Assembly: GCF_001591345.1 (NCBI RefSeq) | Contig: NZ_BCUS01000049.1 | Span: forward strand, 1 to 43,473 | From: Variovorax boronicumulans NBRC 103145 | Lineage (GTDB): Bacteria > Pseudomonadota > Gammaproteobacteria > Burkholderiales > Burkholderiaceae_C | Reading direction: 5' to 3' | Length of the DNA: 43,473 nt | Part shown: piece by piece, positions 17,424-25,945 of the stretch | Numbering within the stretch: the stretch's first letter is position 1 | Layout: the number at the start of each line of letters is the position of its first letter | Translations under genes and position numbers: made by a program | Notes under the pieces: model-generated | Seen by the model: the letters and a program-made list of their open reading frames with translations, nothing else | Told to the model about the DNA's origin: nothing | Database searches by the model: none

Positions 17424-18062
17424 CTACCCCTCGATGTCCCAGCGCGCTTTCACGGGGAAAGGCGCGCTGTCCTGCAGGGTGAAGCGCTTCAGGTCTTCCT
17501 CGAACTCGGCCTGCGGCATCAGCGAGGGCACCTGCTCGGGCCTGGCGCGCGGGCCCGTCTTGAAAGGCCGCGAGACCAGCGGCTGCCGGCTCAGCGCCTG
17601 CAGGTAGGCGGCGGTTTCCGTGCCGTCCATGAAAGCCGTGACGGTGGCCACGTCGGCCGCGATGCGCTCGGCCATCTCGGGCTCGGACAGGTCCCAGTCG
17701 CCGAGGTAGCTCAGGTCGACGAAGGCTTCCAGGAACTTCGCGCAGACGAAATCGGCGAACGAGCCGTGGCCGACGCTGCTTTCCTCGTCGTCGTGCCACA
17801 CGAAGGCCACGCCCACGGCGCCGCCATCCAGCGGCACGAGGCAGTAGGCGTCGCCCGCGCCCGATTGCGCAAAGGGCAGGAAGCGGCGGCCGTCCTGCCA
17901 CTTGGCGTCGAGCCACTCATCGAGGTCGTTGGCCGCCTGCTCGGCGTCCAGCCACTCGAAGTCGGGGAAGCCGACCAGATCAGGCGGCCCGCTGGCAAGG
18001 AGCTGTTGCAGCAACGGGGGAATTTCGATGCCGGTGCGGCGCGAGAGATCGTCGAACGTCAT
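17424..18062 (-). CDS. SMI1/KNR4 (SUKH)-like protein
   Basis: The 212-residue soluble protein begins MTFDDLSRRTGIEIPPLLQQ and contains GRRFLPFAQSGAGDAYCLVP followed by an acidic VWHDDEES stretch, a pattern like the SMI1/KNR4 superfamily, where a helix, a glycine-containing loop and a strand carrying the FLPF..GD..C motif recur. Members include toxin immunity proteins and housekeeping proteins of unknown role. There is no recognisable toxin next to it; it lies between the SDR and glutathione transferase genes, with the GST stop three bases upstream of its start codon. Family call is moderate; function unknown. Confidence 0.65.
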   Translation of the reverse strand: MTFDDLSRRTGIEIPPLLQQLLASGPPDLVGFPDFEWLDAEQAANDLDEWLDAKWQDGRRFLPFAQSGAGDAYCLVPLDGGAVGVAFVWHDDEESSVGHGSFADFVCAKFLEAFVDLSYLGDWDLSEPEMAERIAADVATVTAFMDGTETAAYLQALSRQPLVSRPFKTGPRARPEQVPSLMPQAEFEEDLKRFTLQDSAPFPVKARWDIEG

Positions 18063-18065
18063 CGC

Positions 18066-18674
18066 TCAGGCCGTCGGCAACGTGGCCTGCATCGACGGCC
18101 GGTGGTTGAACACGGCGAACCACTTCGCGCTGTTCGGCGCCTGGGCGCGCCAGTCCACCGAGGGAAAGCGGAAGTCCATGTAGCCCAGCGCGCAGCCGAA
18201 GGCGATGGTGCCGATGTCGACGCGATCGCCGAACGACGGCGCCGCCGCGTCCAGCCACTCGAGGCCGGTGCGCACCTTGTCGAGCTGGCCATCGGTCCAG
18301 TCGCTCCAGCGCAGCGCCTCGGGGCGCAGCATGGTCTCGTAGCGCGCGAGCAGCGCGGCGCCGGTCATGCCGTCGGCCAATGACAGCTCGGTCAGGCGCG
18401 CCCAGCGCGCGGGCCCGGAGGCCGGGAACAGACCGCCGGCGTACGCGGTGTCGAGGTACTCGCAGATCACGCGGCTGTCGAACAGCGCCTGGCCGTCGTC
18501 GGTGAGAAAGGTCGGCACCTGGCCCAGCGGGTTGGTCGGCAGGATGCGGGCGTCGCGCTTCACCGGGCCGGCCGCGCTGGGCAGCTTCTCGATGCGGTCG
18601 GCCACGCCCAGCTCGTGGGCCACGACCATGCATTTGCGCACGAAGGGAGACGCGGGAGAGAAGAAGATCTTCAT
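18066..18674 (-). CDS. glutathione S-transferase family protein
   Basis: This 202-residue protein has a thioredoxin-like N-terminal domain beginning MKIFFSPASPFVRKCMVVAH, with NPLGQVPTFLTDDG (cis-Pro region) and DSRVICEYLDTAY (glutathione gamma-glutamyl site), then an all-helical C-terminal domain. The SPASPFVRK start resembles the YibF-like bacterial GSTs. The SSxxxRVR start I expect of zeta-class maleylpyruvate isomerases is absent, so I do not assign it to the gentisate pathway encoded further upstream. Probable role: glutathione conjugation or detoxification; substrate unknown. Confidence 0.88.
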   Translation of the reverse strand: MKIFFSPASPFVRKCMVVAHELGVADRIEKLPSAAGPVKRDARILPTNPLGQVPTFLTDDGQALFDSRVICEYLDTAYAGGLFPASGPARWARLTELSLADGMTGAALLARYETMLRPEALRWSDWTDGQLDKVRTGLEWLDAAAPSFGDRVDIGTIAFGCALGYMDFRFPSVDWRAQAPNSAKWFAVFNHRPSMQATLPTA

Positions 18675-18717
18675 GGCCGGAGTGATCGAGTAGGTGTTGA
18701 AAAAGGAGGCAGGCCGT

Positions 18718-19632
18718 TCAGCCCGTGATCGGCGTGCGCGGCGATCCCGGCTTGCGGATGCGCAGCATGCCTTCTTGCGCCGCCGAGGCCACGAGGCGGC
18801 CGTCGCGCGTGTAGAGGCTGCCGCGGCACAGGCCGCGTGCGCCGCCCGCGCTGGGCGAATCGACCACGTAGAGCAGCCAGTCGTCGAAGCGGAAATCGCG
18901 GTGGAACCACATCGCGTGGTCCAGGCTGGCGGGGCGCACCTGGCCGCTCATGAAGCTCAGGCCGTGCGGCAGCATGGCGGCGCGCAGCAGGCCGTGGTCG
19001 GAGGCGTAGGCCAGCAGCGCGCGGTGCACCGTCAGGTCGTCGGGCAAAGGCGCGATGGCGCGCATCCAGATGGCGCTCTGGTTCTCGGTGGGGCGCACCT
19101 CGGGCCGCAGCAGGTCTTCGGGGTCGACGCGCCGGTACTCGATGCCGTGCGGCTGGATGGCCTTGGAGCGCCAGGGTTCGGGCAGGCGGTCGCCGAGCGC
19201 GATGCGCTGGTCGAGTTCGCTGGTCAGGCCCTCGGGGCCTTCGACGGCGGGCATGGGGAACTGGTGCTCGACGCCCTCGTCCACGGTCTGGAACGAGGCC
19301 GACATCTCGAAAATGATGCGGTCCTGCTGGCGCGCCACCACATGGCGCGTGGTGAAGCTGCGGCCGTCGCGCACGCGGTCGACGCTGTACTCGATGGGCG
19401 CATGCTCGCCGGGCAGCAGGAAGTAGGCGTGCATCGAATGCACCGGGCGCTCGGCGCCCACCGTGAGGCTGGCGGCCATGAGCGACTGGCCGAGCACCTG
19501 GCCGCCGAAGACGGCGGGCGTGCCGATGTCCTCGCTCTGGGCCAGGAAGCGATCGCCGCCCAGGGGTTCGAGCTGCATGAGGGCGACGAGGTCGGCAACG
19601 AGGCGGGCGGCAAGGACGGGTTCGGGGGTCAT
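18718..19632 (-). CDS. tesB: acyl-CoA thioesterase II (TesB-like)
   Basis: The 304-residue protein has the double-hotdog architecture of TesB: FGGQVLGQSLMAASLTV in the first domain, VHSMHAYFLLPGEH, then DGRSFTTRHVVARQ, and in the second domain ASLDHAMWFHRDFRFDDWLL, which contains the conserved D-H-A-x-W-F-H motif. It would hydrolyse medium- to long-chain acyl-CoA. I start it at MTPEPVLAARL (19632); an upstream ATG at 19662 would add ten residues. Length is slightly above the usual 285-290. Confidence 0.9.
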   Translation of the reverse strand: MTPEPVLAARLVADLVALMQLEPLGGDRFLAQSEDIGTPAVFGGQVLGQSLMAASLTVGAERPVHSMHAYFLLPGEHAPIEYSVDRVRDGRSFTTRHVVARQQDRIIFEMSASFQTVDEGVEHQFPMPAVEGPEGLTSELDQRIALGDRLPEPWRSKAIQPHGIEYRRVDPEDLLRPEVRPTENQSAIWMRAIAPLPDDLTVHRALLAYASDHGLLRAAMLPHGLSFMSGQVRPASLDHAMWFHRDFRFDDWLLYVVDSPSAGGARGLCRGSLYTRDGRLVASAAQEGMLRIRKPGSPRTPITG

Positions 19633-19728
19633 CGGGGGAAGGGATTCGGCGCAGAAAAGCAATCCACGACGATAGCAAAGGCCGGGCCCGCGCGCTGTCG
19701 CGGCCCGGTCAGCGCCTCCCGGGCGGGC

Positions 19729-20448
19729 CTACTTGAAGAAGCAGATGTCCAGCATCAGGCGCAGGCTGCAGCCGTGGTCGGTGCCGCCGTCCACCATGCG
19801 CACCGGCACGCCGCCCAGCAGCATCGCGCCGTCGGCGCCGTACGCCAGCGGCGAACGCGCGGCCTGGCTGAAGGGGCCGCTGAGCGTTTCCTGCTCGACG
19901 TACTTCAGGTACTGGCGCCGCGAGAAATCGACCGTGTCGGCCGACTTCAACGCCACCGCCGCGTAGCGCTTGCCGTAGACCGTGCCGAAGTAGCGCAGCA
20001 CCGGCCCGGTGCGGTCGCCGTACTTCACCTCGGCCTTCGCGAAGCCGGTCTGGACGAGGAAGTTGCGGTCTTCGGGGGTCAGGTCGGCGTCGAAGGCCAT
20101 CAGCACGTACTGGCCTTCGAAGCTCTGGTTGCGCGCCACCTTCAGTTCGCCGATGAGCGCGGGCGTGACCTTGGTGCGGCCGTCCCAGCGCAGCAGCGCG
20201 GCCACGGACGGGTCGCCGTCGAACACGTAGTGGTACTTGTCGCCGGCGATGGCGACCTTGCGGCCGTCCTTGGCCGCGACGAAGCTCAGCACGCGGTCCT
20301 TGCCGTGGACGGGGTCGCCCTCGGGGGTGCTGGCGCAGCCCACCTGCAGCAGGCCGAAGGCGGCGCAGGCCAGCGCCAGGAAGAAGCGACGCGCGGGGGT
20401 CGACAGCGAAGAAGAAAGAGGCACGGTGTGTCCGGGGTTCGAGTTCAT
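19729..20448 (-). CDS. predicted lipoprotein of unknown function
   Basis: The 239-residue protein carries a long N-terminal region ending in a lipobox, ALACAAFGLLQVGC, so the mature protein should be lipidated and anchored in an envelope membrane. The rest is polar and soluble, with DRVLSFVAAKDGRKVAIAGD and YVLMAFDADLTPEDRNFLVQ, and ends in a Cys-containing stretch (CSLRLMLDICFFK). I do not recognise the family. The 18 residues before the charged ARR motif are unusual for a lipoprotein signal; a later start is possible. It lies 30 bases downstream of the FAD oxidoreductase gene on the same strand. Confidence 0.75.
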   Translation of the reverse strand: MNSNPGHTVPLSSSLSTPARRFFLALACAAFGLLQVGCASTPEGDPVHGKDRVLSFVAAKDGRKVAIAGDKYHYVFDGDPSVAALLRWDGRTKVTPALIGELKVARNQSFEGQYVLMAFDADLTPEDRNFLVQTGFAKAEVKYGDRTGPVLRYFGTVYGKRYAAVALKSADTVDFSRRQYLKYVEQETLSGPFSQAARSPLAYGADGAMLLGGVPVRMVDGGTDHGCSLRLMLDICFFK

Positions 20449-20478
20449 CCAGCCCCGGACTCTAGCGCCGCGCCGCGC

Positions 20479-21840
20479 TCAACGGTCCAGGTCGACGCCG
20501 TCGGCCAGCAGCTTTTTCTGCAGCGCCGCCACGTCGATCGCCGCGAAGCGCCCGCTGCCCAGCGAAGCCGCCGCGGTGCCCGCCGCCTGCCCCATGACGA
20601 AGCAGCCGCCGCTGGCGCGCGCGGCCGACTGGCCCTCGTGCGTCATCGAGGCGCAGCGCCCGGCCACCAGCAGGTTGTCGAGCGTCTGCGGCACCAGCAT
20701 GCGCCACGGCAGGTGGTTGTAGGCGTTGGCTTCGTCGCGCGGGAAGGCCCATTCGATGCGGCCGTCGGCGTGCATTTCCATCGGCCAGGCGTTCAGGCCG
20801 ATGGTGTCGTCGAAGGTGGCCGAGCCGAGGATGTCTTCGCGCCCGAGCGCATACAGGCCCTGGATGCGCCGCGTCTCGCGGATGCCGACCTGCGGCGCGA
20901 TCTCCACGATGGCCGACGGCGCGAAACCCGGCACCTCGGCCTGCAGGAACTTGAAGTACGCCGCGATCTGGCGCCGGCCTTCGAGCTCGCCGTCGCTGAG
21001 TTCGCGCGCATCGACGCCGTTCATTGCGCGACCTTCGGCGTTGCGGATCTGCGTGACGTTGGCGCGCCACTCGCGCGGGTCCTTGTTGGGCCGCAGGATC
21101 GCGCCTTCGCGCGGAAAGCTGTACTTGCCCGGATGCTGCTGCTCGGCGCGCGCCATGAAGCCGTTGATGGCCGAGAACTCGCCCACCGCTTCCAGCGCGG
21201 CCGGCGCGTCGACCTGGCCGATGCGGAACATGGTGGTCGGGAACAGCCCGCTGCCGTGGCCGTCGCCCACTTCGAAGGGCACGCCCGCGAAGGCCGCCAC
21301 GTCGGCGTCGCCGCTGGCGTCGATGAAGGCATTGGCGCGGATCGCCTGGCGGCCCGACTTGGTTTCGACCACCAGCGCAGCAATGCGCGCGCCGTCGTGC
21401 AGCACCGCCGCGGCATACGCGTGGAACAGCATCTGCACGCCGGCCGCTTCGAGCAGCTGGTCGGCGGCCAGCTTGTAGGCCGAGGTGTCGTACGAGCGCA
21501 CGCAGATGCGCCCGCCCATGCCGTTCTGCGGCGCGTTCATGCCGTTGAAGCCGGCGATGCGGTCGATGAGGTCGTCGACCACGCCGCGCACCAGCTGCGT
21601 CATCTCGCCGCGGCGCTTGCCGTACAGGCCCGCGAAGTTGGTCACGCCGCCCGCGGTGCCCATGCCGCCGAGAAAACCGTAGCGCTCCACCAGCAGCGTG
21701 CGCGCGCCGTGGCGCGCGGCGCTCACGGCGGCGGCAATGCCGGCGGGACCGCCGCCGACCACGACCACGTCGAAGTCGCCGAACACCGGCAGTGCGCGTG
21801 CCGGTTCGGTCAGGGTGTGTTGTTGCTGCGTCGTCGCCAT
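20479..21840 (-). CDS. FAD-dependent oxidoreductase (FAD_oxidored-like)
   Basis: This 453-residue flavoprotein has the dinucleotide loop VVVVGGGPAGIAAAVSAARHG and LLVERYGFLGGMGTAGGV near the N-terminus, an ANAFIDASGDADVAAFAGVP segment typical of the FAD_oxidored (PF12831-like) family, and a C-terminal DNLLVAGRCASMTHEGQSAA with GQAAGTAAA completing the FAD site. Substrates of these enzymes are mostly unknown. The stop of the upstream Bug-receptor gene overlaps this ATG (TGATG), implying one transcript and coupled translation. Its link to the aromatic cluster upstream is inference from this linkage. Confidence 0.88.
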   Translation of the reverse strand: MATTQQQHTLTEPARALPVFGDFDVVVVGGGPAGIAAAVSAARHGARTLLVERYGFLGGMGTAGGVTNFAGLYGKRRGEMTQLVRGVVDDLIDRIAGFNGMNAPQNGMGGRICVRSYDTSAYKLAADQLLEAAGVQMLFHAYAAAVLHDGARIAALVVETKSGRQAIRANAFIDASGDADVAAFAGVPFEVGDGHGSGLFPTTMFRIGQVDAPAALEAVGEFSAINGFMARAEQQHPGKYSFPREGAILRPNKDPREWRANVTQIRNAEGRAMNGVDARELSDGELEGRRQIAAYFKFLQAEVPGFAPSAIVEIAPQVGIRETRRIQGLYALGREDILGSATFDDTIGLNAWPMEMHADGRIEWAFPRDEANAYNHLPWRMLVPQTLDNLLVAGRCASMTHEGQSAARASGGCFVMGQAAGTAAASLGSGRFAAIDVAALQKKLLADGVDLDR

Positions 21841-22817
21841 CACTGGAGCTTGATGCCGCGGGTCGAAATGATCTTGCTCATGATCGCCGCCTCTTCCTTC
21901 ACGCGCGTGCGCATGCCGTCGGGCGAGGTGCCCACGGCCTGCCAGCCTTGCTCGAAGAGCTTGCGGCGCACGTCGGGGTCTTTCATGACGATCTCGATCT
22001 CGCGGCTGATGCGCGCCTGCGCGGGCTTCGACAGGCTGGCCGGGCCGAGCAGCGCCACCCACACCTCGAGGCTGAAGTCCTTCACGCCGGCATCGGCCAG
22101 CGGGGCGATCTCGGGCACCAGCGCGCTGCGTCCGCCCGTGAGGCCCACGGCCTTGAGCTTGCCGGCGCGGATCTGCGGCATGGCCACGCCCGGCGGGATC
22201 AGGCCCATCTGCACCTGGTCGCCCAGCATGCCGGTGACAACCTGCGGGTTGCCCTGGTAGGGCACGTGCTCGGGCTTGAAGCCGTTCACGCGGCTCTTGA
22301 GAAGTTCCATGCCCAGGTGGCCGACCGAGCCCACGCCCACCGAGCCGTAGTTCCACTTGTCGCCGGCCTGGCGCGCGGCGTCGAAGAAGGCGGTGCCCGA
22401 GGGCAGGCTGTTCTGCGCCACGAGCACCAGCGGCGCGGTGGCGATCAGCGACAGGTAGGTGAAGTCTTTCGCCGGGTCGTACGGCAGCTTGGGGTACAGC
22501 ATCTTCGACGACGTGAGGTTGCCGTTGATGACGATGCCCAGCGTGTGGTCGTCGGTGGCCTTGGCCACCTGGTCGGCCGCGATGTTGCCCGAGGCGCCGG
22601 CCTTGTTGTCCACCACGACCGGCTGGCCCAGCGCGCGGGACAGCGGCTCGGCGATGGTGCGCGCCGCGATGTCGGGCGTGGAGCCGCCCGGGAAACCCAC
22701 CAGCAGGCGGATCGGCTTGGTCGGCCACGCGGGGGTGTCGGCGCTGGCGGACAGCGGCAGCGCCGCGGTGGCGGCCAGGCCGCAGGCGATCAGGAGGGCT
22801 CTCTTGGTGGCTTGCAT
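21840..22817 (-). CDS. Bug-family tripartite tricarboxylate transporter receptor (second copy)
   Basis: The 325-residue protein has a Sec signal (MQATKRALLIACGLAATAAL to SASA-D) and the Bug/TctC hallmark WPTKPIRLLVGFPGGSTPDI followed by VVVDNKAGASGNIAADQVAK. These periplasmic receptors bind organic acids and, in betaproteobacteria, are present in very large numbers, often without adjacent TctAB membrane genes, as here. It follows another Bug gene after 85 bases that include a short hairpin (GCCAG/CTGGC) and precedes the FAD oxidoreductase. The ligand is unknown; context suggests an aromatic or related carboxylic acid. Confidence 0.9.
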   Translation of the reverse strand: MQATKRALLIACGLAATAALPLSASADTPAWPTKPIRLLVGFPGGSTPDIAARTIAEPLSRALGQPVVVDNKAGASGNIAADQVAKATDDHTLGIVINGNLTSSKMLYPKLPYDPAKDFTYLSLIATAPLVLVAQNSLPSGTAFFDAARQAGDKWNYGSVGVGSVGHLGMELLKSRVNGFKPEHVPYQGNPQVVTGMLGDQVQMGLIPPGVAMPQIRAGKLKAVGLTGGRSALVPEIAPLADAGVKDFSLEVWVALLGPASLSKPAQARISREIEIVMKDPDVRRKLFEQGWQAVGTSPDGMRTRVKEEAAIMSKIISTRGIKLQ

Positions 22818-22902
22818 GGAAAAAGACGGTTAAAAGGTAAACAAAAATGCAAAGAGAGCCAGCTTAACTGGCGCGCCGAGCCCTGGGCAAGGCGCACCCT
22901 CG

Positions 22903-23883
22903 TCAGTCGAGGCTGATGTTGCCCCGGCGCACCAGCTCCCCGTACACCTTCGACTTGGCCTCGGCATTGCGCTCGATCTCCTCGGGCGACCAGGCCAGCG
23001 GCTCGAAGGCGAAGGTGTCGAAGCGGGCGCGGATGTCGGGGTCCGCAATCACCTTGGCCACGTCGGCGTTGATCTTGGCCTTCACGGCCGCCGACACGCC
23101 CTTGGGCGCCAGCAGCGACACGAAGGAGTTGACCTCCAGCGAGGCCGGGCCGCCGGCCTCGGCCATGGTGGGCACGTCGGGCATCTGCGGGATGCGCTTG
23201 GGCGCGGCCACGGCGATGTAGCGCAGCTTGCCGGCCTTGTAGATGCCCTGGCTCGACGGGATGCTCGCGAAAGCCCACGGCACCTCGCCGGTGCCCACGT
23301 TGGAATACAGCTGGGACACCTCGCGGTACGGCGCGTGCCGCATGCGGATGCCCGTGAGCGCCTCGAGCTGCTGCGCGCCCAGGTGGCCCGGGCTGCCGAC
23401 GCCCCACGAACCGTAGACCACGCCCTCGGGGTTGGCCTTGGCGGCGGCGATCAGGTCGCCCATGGTCTTCCACTTCGACTCGGTGCCCACGGCCACGAAG
23501 AAGGGCGTGCGGAACAGCGAGGCGACCGGGTCGAAGTGCTGCAAGGTCACGAAGTTGCGCGACTTGTACAGGTGCGGCAGCGCGGCGATGTGCTCGCTGT
23601 CCAGCTGCAGCAGCGTGTAGCCGTCGGGCGCGGCGCGGCGTGCCTGGTCGATGGCGATGAAGCCGCCGCCACCGGGCCGGTTGTCGACCACCACGCGCTG
23701 GTTCCACAGCCGCGAGAGCTTGTCGGACACGAGCCGCAGCACCGCGTCGGGGCCGCTGCCGGCCGCGAACGGGGTGATCAGCGTCACCGGCTTGCTCGGG
23801 TAGTCGCTGCCCTGCGCCCAGGCGCCGGAGGCGGCGGTCAGGGCCAGGACGGCGGTCGTCAGCAATGTGCGCGGAAAGTTCAT
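22903..23883 (-). CDS. Bug-family tripartite tricarboxylate transporter receptor (first copy)
   Basis: This 326-residue receptor begins MNFPRTLLTTAVLALTAASG with a signal ending AWA-Q, then YPSKPVTLITPFAAGSGPDA and VVVDNRPGGGGFIAIDQARR, the Bug signature. I use the ATG at 23883 because AGGAGACAACCC precedes it; the open frame starts at 24006 but lacks a ribosome site there. It is placed directly after the 3-hydroxybenzoate hydroxylase gene with a 55-base gap, so it may bind the aromatic acid that this cluster degrades. It differs clearly in sequence from the neighbouring Bug protein, so the pair is not a recent duplication. Confidence 0.9.
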   Translation of the reverse strand: MNFPRTLLTTAVLALTAASGAWAQGSDYPSKPVTLITPFAAGSGPDAVLRLVSDKLSRLWNQRVVVDNRPGGGGFIAIDQARRAAPDGYTLLQLDSEHIAALPHLYKSRNFVTLQHFDPVASLFRTPFFVAVGTESKWKTMGDLIAAAKANPEGVVYGSWGVGSPGHLGAQQLEALTGIRMRHAPYREVSQLYSNVGTGEVPWAFASIPSSQGIYKAGKLRYIAVAAPKRIPQMPDVPTMAEAGGPASLEVNSFVSLLAPKGVSAAVKAKINADVAKVIADPDIRARFDTFAFEPLAWSPEEIERNAEAKSKVYGELVRRGNISLD

Positions 23884-23938
23884 GGGTTGTCTCCTGGGCC
23901 TTCGGCCTCGTGGGTGGGGGTATCGCAGAAAAACCGTG

Positions 23939-25153
23939 TCAGCGCGGCGCGGGCGCATCGCCCAGGCAGTGCTCGGGCCGCCAGGCATAGAGCCATTCGA
24001 CCGCATCGTAGAAGCGTTCGGGCGTGCGCCCGGTCCACAGGCTGTTGCGCACGAGGCGCTCCACGCCCTGGGCGTGGTACAGGCGCCCCATCTCGCGCAC
24101 CGACAGCACGACGCGCGCGCAGCGTGCGATGCGGGCCTGTTCGTAGCGCTGGAAGGCGGCGGTCATGTCGAAGTCGCAGGCCTTCACGGCCTCGCCGAGC
24201 GTCACGGCGTCTTCGAGTGCCATGCAGGCGCCCTGCGCGAGGTACTGCATCATGGGATGCGCCGCATCGCCGAGCAGCGTGGCCGGGCCGTCGCTCCAGC
24301 GTTCGACGGGGTCGCGGTCGGCGGTGCTCCAGCGGCGCCACGAGGTCGGGCGGTCGAGCAGCTGGCGCGGGCGCGCGTGCACGCCTTCGAAGTACGACAG
24401 CACCTCTTCTTTGCTGCCGTCGGTGACGCCCCACTCTTCGGCATCGCGGCTGTGGAAGGTGACGACCAGGTTGTACTGCTCGCCGTGGCGCAGCGGGTAG
24501 TGCACGAGGTGGCAGTTCGGGCCGGCCCAGACCACGGGCGCGTTCCATTGCAGGTCGGCGGGCATGTCGGCCGCGGGCACGACAGCGCGGTAGACCACGT
24601 GGCCCGACACGCGCGGCGCGTCGCCGATGAGCTTGGCGCGCACCACCGACTTCACGCCGTCGCAGCCGACGATGGCGTCGGCCTGGAAACGGCGGCCGTC
24701 GCGCGTGACGGCCGTGACGCCGTGCGCGCCGGTGTCGATCGCCTCGACCTGCGCCGAGGTGTGGAAGCGGATCAGCGGATGCTGCTTCACGGCCTCGTGG
24801 ATCGCGCCGTGCAGGTCGGCGCGGTGGCTCACGGCATACGGGTTGCCGAAACGCGCGCGGAAGGCCTCGCCGACGGGCACCGAGGCCACTTCGCTGCAGT
24901 CGACCGCGTCCATCATCACGAGCCGGTCGGTGAACACCGAGCTGCGGCGCACGGCCTCGCCCACGCCCAGCGCGTCGAGCGCCGCGAAGGCGTTGGGGCC
25001 GAGCTGCAGGCCGGCGCCGATCTCGCCGATGACGGCGCTCTGTTCGAGCAGGTCGATGGCCACGCCCAGGCGTGCGAGCGCGAGCGCGGCGGCCATGCCG
25101 CCGATGCCGCCGCCGACGAGCAGCACGGAGGGAGGATGCTTCGAGAGGGTCAT
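23939..25153 (-). CDS. FAD-dependent monooxygenase, likely 3-hydroxybenzoate 6-hydroxylase
   Basis: The 404-residue class A flavoprotein hydroxylase has the FAD loop VLLVGGGIGGMAAALALARL, the DG motif in VGCDGVKSVVRA and the GD motif in TLLGDAAHPMMQYLAQGACM. It resembles salicylate and 3-hydroxybenzoate hydroxylases. Being placed with gentisate 1,2-dioxygenase and fumarylpyruvate hydrolase genes favours para-hydroxylation of 3-hydroxybenzoate to gentisate; conversion of salicylate to gentisate by a 5-hydroxylase is the alternative but usually uses a multicomponent enzyme. A 16-base gap separates it from the hydrolase gene, consistent with one operon. Confidence 0.88.
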   Translation of the reverse strand: MTLSKHPPSVLLVGGGIGGMAAALALARLGVAIDLLEQSAVIGEIGAGLQLGPNAFAALDALGVGEAVRRSSVFTDRLVMMDAVDCSEVASVPVGEAFRARFGNPYAVSHRADLHGAIHEAVKQHPLIRFHTSAQVEAIDTGAHGVTAVTRDGRRFQADAIVGCDGVKSVVRAKLIGDAPRVSGHVVYRAVVPAADMPADLQWNAPVVWAGPNCHLVHYPLRHGEQYNLVVTFHSRDAEEWGVTDGSKEEVLSYFEGVHARPRQLLDRPTSWRRWSTADRDPVERWSDGPATLLGDAAHPMMQYLAQGACMALEDAVTLGEAVKACDFDMTAAFQRYEQARIARCARVVLSVREMGRLYHAQGVERLVRNSLWTGRTPERFYDAVEWLYAWRPEHCLGDAPAPR

Positions 25154-25169
25154 GCGCGGGCCGGGGCGC

Positions 25170-25874
25170 TCAGTCGATGCGAACAGTCAGGGACGGCAGA
25201 CGCTCGATGCTGACCTTGATCGTCTGGCCCGGCTTCACCGCGCCCACGCCTTCGGGCGTGCCCGTGAAGATCAGGTCGCCGGGCTGCAGCGCGAACAGCG
25301 TCGAGAGGTTGGCGATGACCTCGTTCACCGACCAGATCAGGTGCGTGATGTCGCTGTTCTGGCGCACCTGGCCATCGACCTCGAGCGTGATGGCGCCGGC
25401 GTTGATCTCGCCCACGTCGGCCAGCGTGCGCAGCGGCGCGATGGGGGCCGAGAAGTCGAAGGCCTTGCCGATCTCCCAGGGGCGGCCGGCTTCGCGCATC
25501 TTCATCTGCAGGTCGCGGCGCGTCATGTCCAGGCCCACGGCGTAGCTGTGGATGTGGCTGGCGGCCTGGTCGACAGGAATGTCCTTGCCGCCCTTGCCGA
25601 TGGCGACCACCAGCTCGGCTTCGTAGTGGTAGTTGCTCGTGAGCGAGGGGTATGGCACGGCGCCGATGGCGCCTTCGGCCACGGGCACGACCGAGGCGTC
25701 GTCGTTGGGCTTGCAGAAGAAGAACGGCGGTTCGCGGTCGGGGTCGAAGCCCATCTCGCGCGCATGCGCCGCGTAGTTGCGGCCCACGCAGTAGACGCGG
25801 CGCACGGGGAACTGCTGGTCGGAGCCCACGATGGGCAGGCCGACGATGGAAGGGGGCGTGAAGACGAAGGACAT
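25170..25874 (-). CDS. fumarylacetoacetate hydrolase family protein, likely fumarylpyruvate hydrolase
   Basis: The 234-residue protein has the FAH fold: YCVGRNYAAHAREMG, the metal-binding Glu region NYHYEAELVVAIGKGGKDIP, AVGLDMTRRDLQ and the C-terminal LQPGDLIFTGTPEGVGAVKP. Short single-domain members such as NagK hydrolyse fumarylpyruvate to fumarate and pyruvate as the last step of the gentisate route. It is encoded between the gentisate dioxygenase and hydroxylase genes. Start ATG at 25874 follows GGAGCTTCC; the longer frame from 26063 overlaps the dioxygenase gene and is rejected. Confidence 0.9.
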   Translation of the reverse strand: MSFVFTPPSIVGLPIVGSDQQFPVRRVYCVGRNYAAHAREMGFDPDREPPFFFCKPNDDASVVPVAEGAIGAVPYPSLTSNYHYEAELVVAIGKGGKDIPVDQAASHIHSYAVGLDMTRRDLQMKMREAGRPWEIGKAFDFSAPIAPLRTLADVGEINAGAITLEVDGQVRQNSDITHLIWSVNEVIANLSTLFALQPGDLIFTGTPEGVGAVKPGQTIKVSIERLPSLTVRID

Positions 25875-25945
25875 GGAAGCTCCTGCCGCGTGGGACGGCA
25901 CATCAGACAAACAAGAAAAAAGAAGGAAAGAAGGTCGCCGCGCTT

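Noticed and set aside
16060..17916. A 618-residue frame joining SDR-region sequence to the methyltransferase
   Set aside because: Only the part from 16668 to 16060 has methyltransferase motifs; the rest is antisense-frame shadow of the SDR gene.
18066..18674. GST as the missing maleylpyruvate isomerase of the gentisate route
   Set aside because: Its N-terminal motif SPASPFVRK is YibF-like, not the SSxxxRVR expected of zeta-class isomerases, and it is several genes away from the operon.
22858..22872. Short hairpin GCCAG/CTGGC between the two Bug genes
   Set aside because: Only five base pairs, with a weak U-rich tail on the minus strand; too weak to call a terminator.
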